From the NCBI GenBank assembly GCA_020632915.1, contig JACKEP010000005.1:340659-404658 (forward strand): a DNA stretch of 64,000 nucleotides. The letters run 5' to 3'. The translations under genes were made by a program, and so were the position numbers. Positions 8,384-17,453 of this stretch are shown in pieces. Source of the stretch: Alphaproteobacteria bacterium (lineage in GTDB: Bacteria > Myxococcota_A > UBA796 > GCA-2862545). The notes under the pieces were generated by a model. The model did no database searches. It saw only the letters and a list, made by a program, of their open reading frames with translations, and had not been told where the DNA came from. Every line of letters begins with the position of its first letter. Position 1 is the first letter of the stretch.

Positions 8384-9607
8384 GTGCGACGTGCGATCTG
8401 GTTGGTGCCGCTGCTTGTCGGCGCCTGCACCGAGGGAACGGAGGGCGTCCTCCGCAACTGCGACACGTCCGAGGGCACCATCTGCCCCTACGCTGGCGCG
8501 GGCAAGAACGGCTGGAACGGCGACGCCCACGACAAGCTCGACGTGTGGTTCTCCTACCCGATGAGCATCACGTTCTCGCCCTACGGCAAGCCCGTGATCG
8601 CCGACTGGAACAACCACAAGCTGCGCCAGATCAACGACGACGGCACGCTCACCACGATCATGGGCACCGACTTCCTGGGCGACGGCGACCCCGACGAGCT
8701 CGACCGCACCGAGGCCGGCGCGCCGGGCACCACCGTCAACCTCAACCACCCCACGCAGCAGCAGTACTTCCCCGACGGCACGCTGCTGTCGGCGTCGTGG
8801 CACACCCACAAGCTGCGCACGTGGGACCCCACCTCGGGCATCGTCCACGTGTGGGCCGGTGGCGCGCCGGGCTTCGACAAGGTGGGCGAGGAGGAGGATC
8901 CCGACGCCTTCCACGACGCCGCGCTGGCCCAGTTCAACCAGCCGAAGGAAGTGCTGATCAAGGACGACGGCAACGTCTTCGTCCTCGACATGCGCAACCA
9001 GCGGGTGCGCGAGCTGATGGTCGACGACTGGCAGATCGGCACCATCAGCGGCACCGGCGAGAAGGGCTACTGTGGCGAGGGTGTCGCCGAGGACATCTGC
9101 TGGAACTTCCCGCAGAACGCCAACCCCGAGCCCGGCGGGGCGCTGGCCCTCGACGAGGCCAACCAGCTCATGTACGTCGCCGACACCGAGAACGCGGTCA
9201 TCCGCGTGATCGATCTGGTCAACGACACCACGAGCCTGCTCGCCGGCAAGCCCGGCGAAGAGGGCGACGCCGTGGGCGCTGCGGCCGACGCGCGCTTCCA
9301 CTGGCCGTCCGACCTCGTGCTCGACGGCGACCAGCTGTTCGTCGCCGACGCCGACAACCACAAGATCAAGGTCATCGACCTGCCCACCGGCAACGTGTCG
9401 GTGTTCGCGGGCACGGGCGAGCCCTCCTGCGAAGTGCCCGGTGACGTCGCCATCCCCGAGGTGTGCGACAACCAGGCCGACGGCGGCGACGGCGGCCCGG
9501 CCACCGAGGCCACCCTGTACCGGCCGTTCGGCGTCGACCTCGATCTCGACGGCAACCTCGTCATCGCCGACAGCTACGACCATCGCTTCCGCATCGTGTA
9601 CCGGTGA
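8384..9607 (+). CDS. NHL-repeat lipoprotein (first of three tandem paralogues)
   Basis: A 407-residue protein; the GTG start follows CGGAGGGTCAC. The signal MRRAIWLVPLLVGACTEG has lipobox VGAC. The mature part has an N-terminal cysteine-containing segment (CDTSEGTICPYAG) followed by NHL-type propeller blades: IADWNNHKLRQI, LSASWHTHKLR, VADTENAVIRVI, VADADNHKIKVI and IADSYDHRFRI. Blade spacing is about 45-60 residues, consistent with a six-bladed propeller. It is probably anchored in the outer membrane or periplasm. The next paralogue starts 8 bases downstream, so the genes form one operon. The ligand is unknown. Confidence 0.8.
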   Translation: MRRAIWLVPLLVGACTEGTEGVLRNCDTSEGTICPYAGAGKNGWNGDAHDKLDVWFSYPMSITFSPYGKPVIADWNNHKLRQINDDGTLTTIMGTDFLGDGDPDELDRTEAGAPGTTVNLNHPTQQQYFPDGTLLSASWHTHKLRTWDPTSGIVHVWAGGAPGFDKVGEEEDPDAFHDAALAQFNQPKEVLIKDDGNVFVLDMRNQRVRELMVDDWQIGTISGTGEKGYCGEGVAEDICWNFPQNANPEPGGALALDEANQLMYVADTENAVIRVIDLVNDTTSLLAGKPGEEGDAVGAAADARFHWPSDLVLDGDQLFVADADNHKIKVIDLPTGNVSVFAGTGEPSCEVPGDVAIPEVCDNQADGGDGGPATEATLYRPFGVDLDLDGNLVIADSYDHRFRIVYR

Positions 9608-9615
9608 GGTCTGAC

Positions 9616-10752
9616 ATGATCCGCTCTTCCCTGATTCTCGGCGCCGTGGCGCCGCTCGCCCTCATCGGCTGCACCGGCAGCCTCTGCGACGACACCGCCG
9701 GCAGCGTGTGCACGGTGGCCGGCGTGCCGCAGGTGGCCCAGTTCAGCGCCGAAGGCCTGAAGGCCGACGAAGCCGAGCTCTACCTGCCGCAGGACATGAC
9801 GGTCGGCCCCGACGGGCTGCTCTACATCGTCGACTTCAACAACCACCGCCTCCGCCGCATCGTCGAGGACGGCACGGTCGAGACGATCGCGGGCACCGGC
9901 TTCCTGGGCGACGGTCCCGAGGGCCCGGCCGACCTGTTCGCGTTCAACCACCCCACGAACATCGCGTTCGACCCCCTCGACGACACCAAGCTGTACATCG
10001 CCGCCTGGCACAACAGCCGCGTGAACGTGCTCGACCTCGAGACGGGTGAGCTCGACTTCGAGGCCGGCACCGGCGGTCGTTCGTTCGGTGGCGACGGTGG
10101 GCCCGCGCGCGACGCGGTCCTCGACCTGCCCGCCGGCATCGCGTTCGCCCAGGACGGCACGCTCTACGTGTCCGACCAGGCCAACCAGCTCATCCGCCGC
10201 ATCAAGACCGACCAGACCATCGACACGGTGGCGGGGCGCCAGCGTGACCAGGGCTACTCCGGCGACGGCGGTCCGGCGCTCGACGCGCAGTTCCATGCCG
10301 CGGTGGGGCAGGAGGCCGATCCGTCGAGCCGCCTGAACCTGCACGACGGGGTGCTCTACCTGGCCGACACGTCGAACCACGTCATCCGCACGATCGACAC
10401 GTCCACGTGGATGGTGGGCACGTTCGCCGGCAAGGGCGAGCAGCCCGGCTTCAGCGGCGACGGCGGCGCCGCCACCGACGCGCTCATGCGCAACCCGCGT
10501 GATGTCGAGATCGCCGACGACGGCACCGTCTACGTGGCCGACACCGACAACTTCTGCGTGCGCCGCATCGACACGAGCGGCGTGATCACGACGGTTGCCG
10601 GTCAGTGCGGTCAGTTCGGCTACGGCGGCGACGGCGGCGCGGCCACCGACGCGCTGTTCGGCAAGATCTACGGCATCGAGCTCACGCCCGACGCCTCGAT
10701 GCTCTACATCGCCGACACGTCGAACCACATCATCCGGCGCGTCAACCTCTAG
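9616..10752 (+). CDS. NHL-repeat lipoprotein (second paralogue)
   Basis: A 378-residue protein starting at ATG 9616, 8 bases after the previous stop. The signal MIRSSLILGAVAPLALIGCTGS has lipobox LIGC. The mature N-terminus CTGSLCDDTAGSVCTVAG repeats the cysteine pattern of its neighbours. The NHL blades are clear (IVDFNNHRLRRI, VSDQANQLIRRI, LADTSNHVIRTI, VADTDNFCVRRI, IADTSNHIIRRV), several followed by IAGTGxxGxxGDGGPA-type loops. It differs in sequence from the first copy but shares its architecture, so the pair arose by old duplication. Function unknown; a periplasmic or surface scaffold is inferred from the family. Confidence 0.8.
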   Translation: MIRSSLILGAVAPLALIGCTGSLCDDTAGSVCTVAGVPQVAQFSAEGLKADEAELYLPQDMTVGPDGLLYIVDFNNHRLRRIVEDGTVETIAGTGFLGDGPEGPADLFAFNHPTNIAFDPLDDTKLYIAAWHNSRVNVLDLETGELDFEAGTGGRSFGGDGGPARDAVLDLPAGIAFAQDGTLYVSDQANQLIRRIKTDQTIDTVAGRQRDQGYSGDGGPALDAQFHAAVGQEADPSSRLNLHDGVLYLADTSNHVIRTIDTSTWMVGTFAGKGEQPGFSGDGGAATDALMRNPRDVEIADDGTVYVADTDNFCVRRIDTSGVITTVAGQCGQFGYGGDGGAATDALFGKIYGIELTPDASMLYIADTSNHIIRRVNL

Positions 10753-10765
10753 GGAGGGCGCCACC

Positions 10766-11860
10766 GTGAGGCTGGCAGGTCGTTGCATGGCGGGCGCGCT
10801 CGGCGCGCTCGCCCTGGTGTCACAGTCCGGGTGTGGGGGGGGCTGCGACGCGGAAGGGGCCATGTGCATCATCGCTGGACTCGACGGAGAGCTCGGGTCC
10901 AACGGTGACGACCTGCCAGCCCTGGAGACCCTGCTGTACTTCCCGACGGCGCTCACGTGGTCGCCCCAGGGACGTCTCGTCATCGACGACTTCAACAACA
11001 TGCGCATCCGCGAGCTTCAGGACGACGGCACCCTCGTCACGCTCGCCGGGAGCGGCTTCCACGCCTACGCGATCCCGGGCGATCCCGCGCGGTCCTCGCC
11101 GCTGGAGAACCCGGTGGACATCAGCTTCCTCCCCGACGGGCGGCTGCTGATCTCCGAGCTGCACGCCGCGCGCATCCTGGTGCTCGAAGACGACGGCACG
11201 CTCGGTGTCATCGCGGGCACCGGCCAGCCCGGGTTCAGCGGCAACGGCGGGCCGGCGGTCGACGCGGAGCTGTCCGAGTCCGCGGGTGTGGCCACCGACA
11301 CCGACGGGCGGATCTACGTCGCCGACACCGACAACGACTGCCTGCGCGTGGTCGACACCGACGGCTCCATCCGGGTCCTGCTCGGCGACGACGACGGCAC
11401 GGTGGTGGGCGACACGGCGCTGTCGTCGCCCCAGCGCGTGCGGGTGCAGGACGACCGCTTGCTGGTGGCCGACACCCGCAACCACACCGTGCGCGCGCTC
11501 GACCTGACCACGGGCAACATCCGGGTGGTGGCGGGCACCGGCGCGCCGGGCTTCTCCGGCGACGGGGGGCCGGCCGAGCAGGCCGCCCTGTTCGATCCCT
11601 ACAGCGCCGTCTTCGGTCCCGACGGCAGCATCTACATCGCCGACTCGGGCAACCACCGCATCCGCAAGGTCGACCCCGACGGCACGATCACCACCGTCGC
11701 CGGCACCGGTGAGGAGGGCTCGGCCCGCGACGGCGTGCCTGCCACCCAGGGCGCGCTGTCCTACCCGGTCGACATGTTGCCCGGTCCCGACGGGGCGCTG
11801 TACATCGCCGACATGAAGAACGGCGTGGTCCGCCGGGTCGCCGGGCCGGCGTCGGAGTAG
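10766..11860 (+). CDS. NHL-repeat lipoprotein (third paralogue)
   Basis: A 364-residue protein; the GTG at 10766 follows AGGGAGGG. The signal MRLAGRCMAGALGALALVSQSGC ends in a lipobox-like QSGC. It contains five or six NHL blades (IDDFNNMRIREL, ISELHAARILVL, VADTDNDCLRVV, VADTRNHTVRAL, IADSGNHRIRKV, IADMKNGVVRRV) alternating with AGTGxPGFSGDGGPA loops. The first residues after the lipidation site (GGGCDAEGAMCIIAG) match the cysteine arrangement of the two upstream copies. It closes the three-gene NHL unit. A cytochrome-like lipoprotein gene follows after 46 bases. Confidence 0.8.
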   Translation: MRLAGRCMAGALGALALVSQSGCGGGCDAEGAMCIIAGLDGELGSNGDDLPALETLLYFPTALTWSPQGRLVIDDFNNMRIRELQDDGTLVTLAGSGFHAYAIPGDPARSSPLENPVDISFLPDGRLLISELHAARILVLEDDGTLGVIAGTGQPGFSGNGGPAVDAELSESAGVATDTDGRIYVADTDNDCLRVVDTDGSIRVLLGDDDGTVVGDTALSSPQRVRVQDDRLLVADTRNHTVRALDLTTGNIRVVAGTGAPGFSGDGGPAEQAALFDPYSAVFGPDGSIYIADSGNHRIRKVDPDGTITTVAGTGEEGSARDGVPATQGALSYPVDMLPGPDGALYIADMKNGVVRRVAGPASE

Positions 11861-11906
11861 CTGGACGCGCGGGCACGCGGTGCTGCCCGCGGTGGAGGTC
11901 GACGTG

Positions 11907-12296
11907 GTGCGTGGCGGGACGTGGCTCGTGGGGATGGCGATCTGGAGCGGCTGTGGCGGCGACGCCACGCCGACGCTGTCGGGCGACATCGCGCCCCTGT
12001 TCCAGCGCAACTGCACCACGTCGGGGTGCCACGGCGGGCCCGAGGCGCAGACGGGGCTCGACCTGTCCGACGGGGTCGCGTGGGCCCAGCTCGTCGGCGT
12101 GGCGTCCTCCGAGGCGCCGTCGGTCGATCGCGTGGTGCCGGGCAACGCCGACGACAGCTACCTGATCCACAAGCTCGAAGGCACGGCCGAGGCCGTGGGC
12201 GGCAGCGGCGACATCATGCCGCCCGGCTTCGGGCTGGCGCAGAGCGACATCGACCTCGTCCGCGCGTGGATCGAGGCGGGCGCGCTCGACGACTGA
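11907..12296 (+). CDS. Small cytochrome c-like lipoprotein with a CX4CH haem motif
   Basis: About 129 residues. GTG codons at 11904 and 11907 both lie just after GGTGGAGGT; I chose 11907 for spacing. The signal VRGGTWLVGMAIWSGCGG looks like a lipoprotein signal (WSGC). The mature part has SGDIAPLFQRNCTTSGCHGG, a haem c attachment site with four rather than two residues between the cysteines, then SYLIHKLEG and GDIMPPGFGLAQSDIDLVRAWIEAGA. That latter segment is the methionine-ligand and C-terminal helix pattern of planctomycete-type/PSCyt cytochromes. It is probably an envelope electron carrier, but the redox partner is not evident. Confidence 0.65.
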   Translation: MRGGTWLVGMAIWSGCGGDATPTLSGDIAPLFQRNCTTSGCHGGPEAQTGLDLSDGVAWAQLVGVASSEAPSVDRVVPGNADDSYLIHKLEGTAEAVGGSGDIMPPGFGLAQSDIDLVRAWIEAGALDD

Positions 12297-12430
12297 CCCA
12301 GCGGGACGGCCGTCAGAGGGTGGATTAGGGCACGGGGGCCGCAGACCAGGTGGTCGGCGGCGTCACCCCTGTCCCACGGGTCGCACGTCCTTCGTTCGGG
12401 CGGCGGCGCGCGGGCTACCGGAGCCACCCC

Positions 12431-14230
12431 ATGGAGCAGCAAGCAGAGGACTTCGATCTCGAGGCACGGGAGCTCTCCCCCGTGGAGACCCTGCGACACA
12501 GCGCGGCGCACCTGTTGGCGTCGGCGGTCGCTCGGCTCTACCCGGGCACCCGGTTCGCGATCGGGCCGCACATCGAGCACGGGTTCTACTACGACATGGA
12601 CGTCGCCGGGACGATCTCGGAGGACGACCTGTCTCGCATCGAAGACGAGATGCGCACCATCGCGAAGGGCAACCACCCGTTCGTGCGCACCCACATGAAC
12701 CGCGCCGACGCGCTGGCGTGGGCCGAGCAGCAGGGCCAGGTCTACAAGGCCGAGCTCATCGCCGGCTTCGACACCGACACGGTCGGGTTCTACACGCACG
12801 GCAACTTCACCGACATGTGCGCCGGACCCCACGTCCGCTACTCGTCCAAGCTCAAGCACTTCAAGCTCACCAAGGTGGCCGGTGCCTACTGGCGGGGCGA
12901 CGAGAAGCGCCCGATGCTCACCCGCGTCTACGGCGTCGCGTTCGAGACGAAGGAGGAGCTGGAGAAGCACCTCCACTTCCTCGAAGAGGCGAAGAAGCGC
13001 GACCACCGCCGCCTCGGCAAGGAACTCGACCTGTTCCTGTTCCACGAGTGGGCGCCCGGTGCGGCGTTCTGGCTGCCCCACGGCGAGCACATCTACAGCA
13101 CGCTCTCCGAGCGGATGCGCAAGCTGCTGGCCGGCGAGGGCTACAGCGTGGTGCGCACGCCGCTGATCTTCGACAGCCAGCTGTTCCAGACCAGCGGGCA
13201 CTGGCAGCACTACCGCGACGACATGTTCCACTTCCCCGAGTCCCACCACGGCGACAAGGAGGAGCGTCTCGAAGCGCAGGAGGCCCACGAGCAGCGCTGG
13301 TACGGCGTCAAGCCGATGAACTGCCCGTCCCACATGCTGATCTACCGGTCGCGCAAGCGCAGCTACCGCGAGCTGCCCCTGCGTCTGCACGATCAGGGTG
13401 TGCTCCATCGCAACGAGCGGTCGGGCGCGCTCGGCGGGCTGGTGCGCGTGCGCCAGTTCAGCCAGGACGACGCCCACATCTTCTGCATGGAGGATCAGAT
13501 CGCCGACGAGGTGGCGGGCGTGCTGTCGCTGGTCGACCGCATCTACTCGGCGTTCGGCATGGGCTTCGAGCTGCACCTGTCCACCCGCCCGGTCGACAAG
13601 CTGGGCGACGACGCGCTGTGGGACCAGGCCGAGAACGCGCTGCGTGAGGCCCTGGATCGCACCGGCCGACCCTACGGGATCAAGGAGGGCGACGGTGCCT
13701 TCTACGGCCCGAAGATCGACTTCGACGTGCTCGACGCGCTGGAGCGTCGCCACCAGTGCGCCACGATCCAGCTCGACTTCCAGCTGCCCCGCCGCTTCGA
13801 GCTCACGTACGCCGGCGCCGACAACCAGCTGCACGTCCCCGTGGTGATCCACCGCGCGGTGATGGGCAGCTTCGAGCGGTTCATCGGCATCCTGATCGAG
13901 CACTTCGCCGGGGCGTTCCCCGTGTGGCTGGCGCCCGAGCAGGTCCGCGTGCTCACGGTGTCCGAGCGCACCAACGACTACGGGCGCGACGTCACTGACC
14001 GGCTGCGTGCCGCGGGAATCCGGGCCACGCACGACGATGGCGACGACAAGATCGGCTACAAGATCCGCGTGACCCACGGGAAGAAGGTTCCGTACATGGC
14101 CGTCATCGGTGTGCGTGAGGCGGAGGAGGGCACCGTGTCCATCCGCTCGCGCGACCACGGCGACCTGGGGAGCCTGGCGCTCGAGGACTTCATCGCGCGG
14201 GTGCAGGGTGAGAGCGACATCCCGTTCTAG
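12431..14230 (+). CDS. thrS: Threonine--tRNA ligase lacking the TGS domain
   Basis: A 599-residue class II aminoacyl-tRNA synthetase that charges tRNA-Thr. It begins directly with the second additional (editing) domain: LRHSAAHLLASAVARLYPG near residue 20 carries the HxxxH pair. The catalytic core follows with motif 1 region VVRTPLIFDSQLFQTSGHW, zinc ligand segment KPMNCPSHM, motif 2 VLHRNERSG and FSQDDAHIFC, motif 3 around HRAVMGSFERFIGILIEH, and then the anticodon-binding domain. The usual roughly 60-residue N-terminal TGS domain is absent; the short upstream in-frame stretch back to 12350 does not resemble one. The ribosome site (CCGGAGCC) is weak. No infC or rplT follows, unlike in many bacteria. 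Confidence 0.95.
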   Translation: MEQQAEDFDLEARELSPVETLRHSAAHLLASAVARLYPGTRFAIGPHIEHGFYYDMDVAGTISEDDLSRIEDEMRTIAKGNHPFVRTHMNRADALAWAEQQGQVYKAELIAGFDTDTVGFYTHGNFTDMCAGPHVRYSSKLKHFKLTKVAGAYWRGDEKRPMLTRVYGVAFETKEELEKHLHFLEEAKKRDHRRLGKELDLFLFHEWAPGAAFWLPHGEHIYSTLSERMRKLLAGEGYSVVRTPLIFDSQLFQTSGHWQHYRDDMFHFPESHHGDKEERLEAQEAHEQRWYGVKPMNCPSHMLIYRSRKRSYRELPLRLHDQGVLHRNERSGALGGLVRVRQFSQDDAHIFCMEDQIADEVAGVLSLVDRIYSAFGMGFELHLSTRPVDKLGDDALWDQAENALREALDRTGRPYGIKEGDGAFYGPKIDFDVLDALERRHQCATIQLDFQLPRRFELTYAGADNQLHVPVVIHRAVMGSFERFIGILIEHFAGAFPVWLAPEQVRVLTVSERTNDYGRDVTDRLRAAGIRATHDDGDDKIGYKIRVTHGKKVPYMAVIGVREAEEGTVSIRSRDHGDLGSLALEDFIARVQGESDIPF

Positions 14231-14234
14231 GCTG

Positions 14235-14933
14235 GTGGGTGTGGCGGCCGTCGTGGCCGCCACGCTCGGGTGCGGCGCGGGCGACCGGCCCGCGTCGCCG
14301 CCCTCCACGCCGTCGCCACCGGCGGTGGCGGACGCCCCGCCCCCCGGCGAGGCGTCGGCCGACGCGGTCGCGCCCGACAAGCCGACGATCGAGGGGTTCC
14401 GCGGCACGCTCACGCTGGCCAGCCCCACCAGCAGCGTCGTGGCCTGCGACGGCAGCACGCCGACGGTCGACGGCGTCGAGGCGTTCGCCAGCGAGATCCG
14501 CGGCGCCCTGCCCGGGGTGTCGGGTCCGGTCTACATCGAGGCGCGGATTGGGCCGGGGGCCCAGGGGCAGCGGCTCCTGAGGGCGCTCGACGTCGCCGTC
14601 GCCGAGGGGCCCGGCTGTGGCCTGGCGGCCGATGGCTGGCAGCTGCGGGCCACGGGCAACGAGCCGTTCTGGTGGGCCGAGCTCAGGGGCGGCGACGTGC
14701 GCTGGCAGCGCATGGACGATCCCGCGCCCACCACCGTCCGCGTGGGCGTGCCCACCTCCGAGGCGAAGCGGCGGGTGTGGTCGGGCCGGGGAGCGGGCGA
14801 CGTGCCCGTCGCCTTCGACGTGCGCCGGGAGCGCTGCCGCGACACGATGGCCAGCGCCTTCTACCCCTACACCGCCACGCTCACCGTCGGGGACTGGACC
14901 GGCACGGGCTGCGCGCGCACCCCGCCGCCCTGA
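14235..14933 (+). CDS. COG3650-type lipoprotein (GNEPFW motif)
   Basis: About 232 residues. It starts at one of two GTG codons (14235 or 14241) just after the thrS stop. The signal MGVAAVVAATLGCGAGD has lipobox TLGC. A Pro/Ala-rich linker leads to two parts: an HslJ/META-like front half with SVVACDGSTPTVDG, and a C-terminal domain with RATGNEPFWWAEL and CRDTMASAFYPYTATL ending in GTGCA. The GNEPFW and cysteine pattern defines an uncharacterised family of envelope proteins (COG3650). Function unknown. The short gap to thrS suggests shared transcription, with no functional link apparent. Confidence 0.65.
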   Translation: MGVAAVVAATLGCGAGDRPASPPSTPSPPAVADAPPPGEASADAVAPDKPTIEGFRGTLTLASPTSSVVACDGSTPTVDGVEAFASEIRGALPGVSGPVYIEARIGPGAQGQRLLRALDVAVAEGPGCGLAADGWQLRATGNEPFWWAELRGGDVRWQRMDDPAPTTVRVGVPTSEAKRRVWSGRGAGDVPVAFDVRRERCRDTMASAFYPYTATLTVGDWTGTGCARTPPP

Positions 14934-15032
14934 GTCCACCGGGACGACGCCGGCCACGAACCCGACGAACGGCGACGTGACGTGCCCGCGGCGGGGCGAC
15001 CGCCGGGCTACACTTGGCGCCCGGAGGCATGC

Positions 15033-16370
15033 ATGGTCAGGTGGATGGCGGTGACGGTCGGGCTCGCGCTCGCGGGGTGCGCAGCCCCCACCGATGACGA
15101 CGGCGACACCGACACCGACACGGTCGCAGCGGTCGACGACGGCGTCGTCACCTACCACCGCGACGTGCGCCCGATCTTCGATCGCCACTGCGCCGCCTGC
15201 CACACGGACGGGGGCGTGGCGCCCTTCTCGATGACCTACGCGGCCGACGCGTGGGCCGACGGACCGCCGTCGTGGGTGCCCACGGCGGTGGCGGCGATGG
15301 AGGCCGGCACCATGCCGCCGTGGATGCCGTCGCAGGACTGCCAGCCGATCCAGGGCGCCCGCGTCCTGCCCGACGGGGCCCTGGACACGGTCACCGCCTG
15401 GGCCGACGGCGGCTTCGTCGAGGGCGACCCCTCCACCTACAAGGCGCGCACCACCGACGCGGCGCTCGATCTCGGCGAGCCGACGCTCACGCTCCGCGGC
15501 GACGCCGCCTACACCCCCGATCGCGCGCGGCCCGACGACTACCGCTGTTTCGTCCTCGATCACACCTTCGAGGAGGAGGCCTGGCTCGACGCGTTCACGG
15601 TGGTGCCCGACGCCCTGTCGATGGTCCACCACGTGATCCTCTACCGGCTGGATGCCGACTACGCCGACGACGTCGCCCGGTGGGACGCCGAGGACGACGG
15701 CCCCGGGTACACGTGCTTCGGCAGCCCGGGCACCTGGGAGGCCGAGACGGTGGCGGGCTGGGCGCCGGGCAGCACGCCCGAGGTCTACGGCGACGATCTG
15801 GCGCGCCGCATCAGCGCCGGCTCCGTGCTCGTGCTGCAGATGCACTACAACACGCTGACGCTGCCCACCGCGGCCACCACGCCGTCCGACCGCACCGGCG
15901 TGGCGCTGTGGCTGGGCGAGCGGCCGCGGCTGGAGCTGCGCAGCTTCCCGTTCGCCGACCTCGACCTGTACCTGCCCGCCGGCGATCCCGACGTCAGCGC
16001 CACGTTCGACGCCTCGCTCGACTTCCTCACCCGCAACGTGCGGCTGAAGGGTGCGTTCCCGCACATGCACCAGCTCGGCGTGTCGATGCGGGTCGACGTG
16101 GTCCGCGACGACGGCAGCGAGACGTGCCTCGTCGACATCCCCGACTGGGACTTCAACTGGCAGCAGGCCTACTTCTACGACGACGACGTCGACCTGTTCG
16201 TGGGTCCCGACGACCAGCTCCGCATCTCGTGCACCTACGACAACTCCACGGCCAACCAGCCGGTGGTCAACGGCAGCCAGCTCGAGCCCCGCGACGTGGC
16301 CTGGGGGGACGGCAGCCTCGACGAGATGTGCCTGGCCTACCTGTATGCGTCGCTGCCCGTGGCGCAGTAG
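15033..16370 (+). CDS. Lipoprotein with cytochrome c and copper type II monooxygenase-like domains
   Basis: A 445-residue protein; ATG 15033 follows CCGGAGG. The signal MVRWMAVTVGLALAGCAAP has lipobox LAGC, followed by an Asp/Thr linker. Residues 53-57 are the haem motif CAACH, with a downstream GTMPPWMPS that probably supplies the methionine ligand. The C-terminal two thirds resemble copper type II ascorbate-dependent monooxygenases (the PHM/DBM fold): HHVILYR (H199-H200), LQMHYNT and FPHMHQLGVSM provide likely copper ligands. The haem would deliver electrons to the copper centre in the envelope. The substrate is unknown. This haem-copper arrangement is known in Myxococcota but poorly characterised. 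Confidence 0.75.
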   Translation: MVRWMAVTVGLALAGCAAPTDDDGDTDTDTVAAVDDGVVTYHRDVRPIFDRHCAACHTDGGVAPFSMTYAADAWADGPPSWVPTAVAAMEAGTMPPWMPSQDCQPIQGARVLPDGALDTVTAWADGGFVEGDPSTYKARTTDAALDLGEPTLTLRGDAAYTPDRARPDDYRCFVLDHTFEEEAWLDAFTVVPDALSMVHHVILYRLDADYADDVARWDAEDDGPGYTCFGSPGTWEAETVAGWAPGSTPEVYGDDLARRISAGSVLVLQMHYNTLTLPTAATTPSDRTGVALWLGERPRLELRSFPFADLDLYLPAGDPDVSATFDASLDFLTRNVRLKGAFPHMHQLGVSMRVDVVRDDGSETCLVDIPDWDFNWQQAYFYDDDVDLFVGPDDQLRISCTYDNSTANQPVVNGSQLEPRDVAWGDGSLDEMCLAYLYASLPVAQ

Positions 16371-16399
16371 GTCGCCGTCCGCGCGCGCTGGAGGAGCGG

Positions 16400-17377
16400 A
16401 TGGGGCTGATCGTGCCCACCGAGGTGCACCGGGTCGACAACGGGGCCGGGTGGAGCCTGGAGCTGCGTGTTTACCGCGACCGCGACCGCCTCGTGGCTGG
16501 GCGTCGCCCGGTGGTGATGATCCCCGGCTACGCGATGAACAGCTACATCCTGGGCTACCACCCCGGTGGCCCGTCGATGGTCGCGTGGCTCGTGCAGGAG
16601 GGCTTCGAGGTGTGGACGGCCAACCTGCGGGGGCAGGGGGGCTCGCTGCCGCCGCCCCGTCCGTCGCGCTTCGGCCTCGCGGAGCTGGCGCTCGACGACC
16701 TGCCGGTGGTGTTCGCGCACGTGCTCGCCCACACCGCCACCGGCGCGCACCGCCTCGATCCGGTCGGGTGCAGCCTGGGCGCGAGCCTGCTCTACGCCTA
16801 CCTGGCCCACCACCCCGAGGATCACCCGTTCGGCGCGGCCGTGGCGATCGGCGGCCCCTTCCGCTGGGAGACCGTCCACCCGCTGCTGCGCGCCGCGTTC
16901 GTCTCCGCACGCGTGGCCGGGGCGGTGCCGATCCGTGGCACGCGACGGCTCGCCCGCGCAGCGCTGCCGCTGCTCGTGCGGGTCCCGCGCCTGCTGTCGG
17001 TCTACATGAACGCCGACGGCATCGACCTGTCCAAGGCGGCCGAGCTCGTGCCGACGGTCGACGACCCCGTGCCCTGGATCAACCGCCAGGTGGCGCGGTG
17101 GGTGCAGCAGCGGGATCTCGTGGTGCGCGGCGTCGACGTCACCGACGCGCTCGCCCGCGTCGCCGACCTGCGGCTGCTCGTGATCCTCGCCAACGCCGAC
17201 GGCATCGTGACCCCCGAGGCGGCGCGCAGCGTGGTGCCCGTGCTCGGCGCCGACCGGGTCGACGTCTTCGAGATCGGCACGCCTGAGCGCTGGTACGCCC
17301 ACGCCGATCTGTTCATCGGACGTCGCGCGCAGGACGAGGTGTTCGTGCCGCTGGCCACGTGGCTCGCCGAGGCCTGA
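16400..17377 (+). CDS. Alpha/beta hydrolase
   Basis: A 325-residue protein without a signal peptide; ATG 16400 follows GGAGGAGCGG. The fold is shown by the oxyanion strand VVMIPGYAMNSYILG, the nucleophile elbow GCSLGAS (GxSxG) and a late histidine in RWYAHADLF. The region ANLRGQGGSLPP aligns with the strand after the oxyanion turn. It resembles the serine aminopeptidase/lysophospholipase group of hydrolases. The substrate cannot be assigned. It is followed after 76 bases by the agmatine deiminase gene, which has its own ribosome site. Confidence 0.8.
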   Translation: MGLIVPTEVHRVDNGAGWSLELRVYRDRDRLVAGRRPVVMIPGYAMNSYILGYHPGGPSMVAWLVQEGFEVWTANLRGQGGSLPPPRPSRFGLAELALDDLPVVFAHVLAHTATGAHRLDPVGCSLGASLLYAYLAHHPEDHPFGAAVAIGGPFRWETVHPLLRAAFVSARVAGAVPIRGTRRLARAALPLLVRVPRLLSVYMNADGIDLSKAAELVPTVDDPVPWINRQVARWVQQRDLVVRGVDVTDALARVADLRLLVILANADGIVTPEAARSVVPVLGADRVDVFEIGTPERWYAHADLFIGRRAQDEVFVPLATWLAEA

Positions 17378-17453
17378 CCGTGGCTTGCACCACGGCGGCC
17401 AACGAGCCACGCTGGGCACCCCCGCCGCCCGTCCGACCGTCCTGGAGGACCCC

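Noticed and set aside
12297..12430. T-box or other tRNA-sensing leader before thrS
   Set aside because: No T-box sequence (TGGN'CC context) or terminator/antiterminator pair is visible in the 134 bases.
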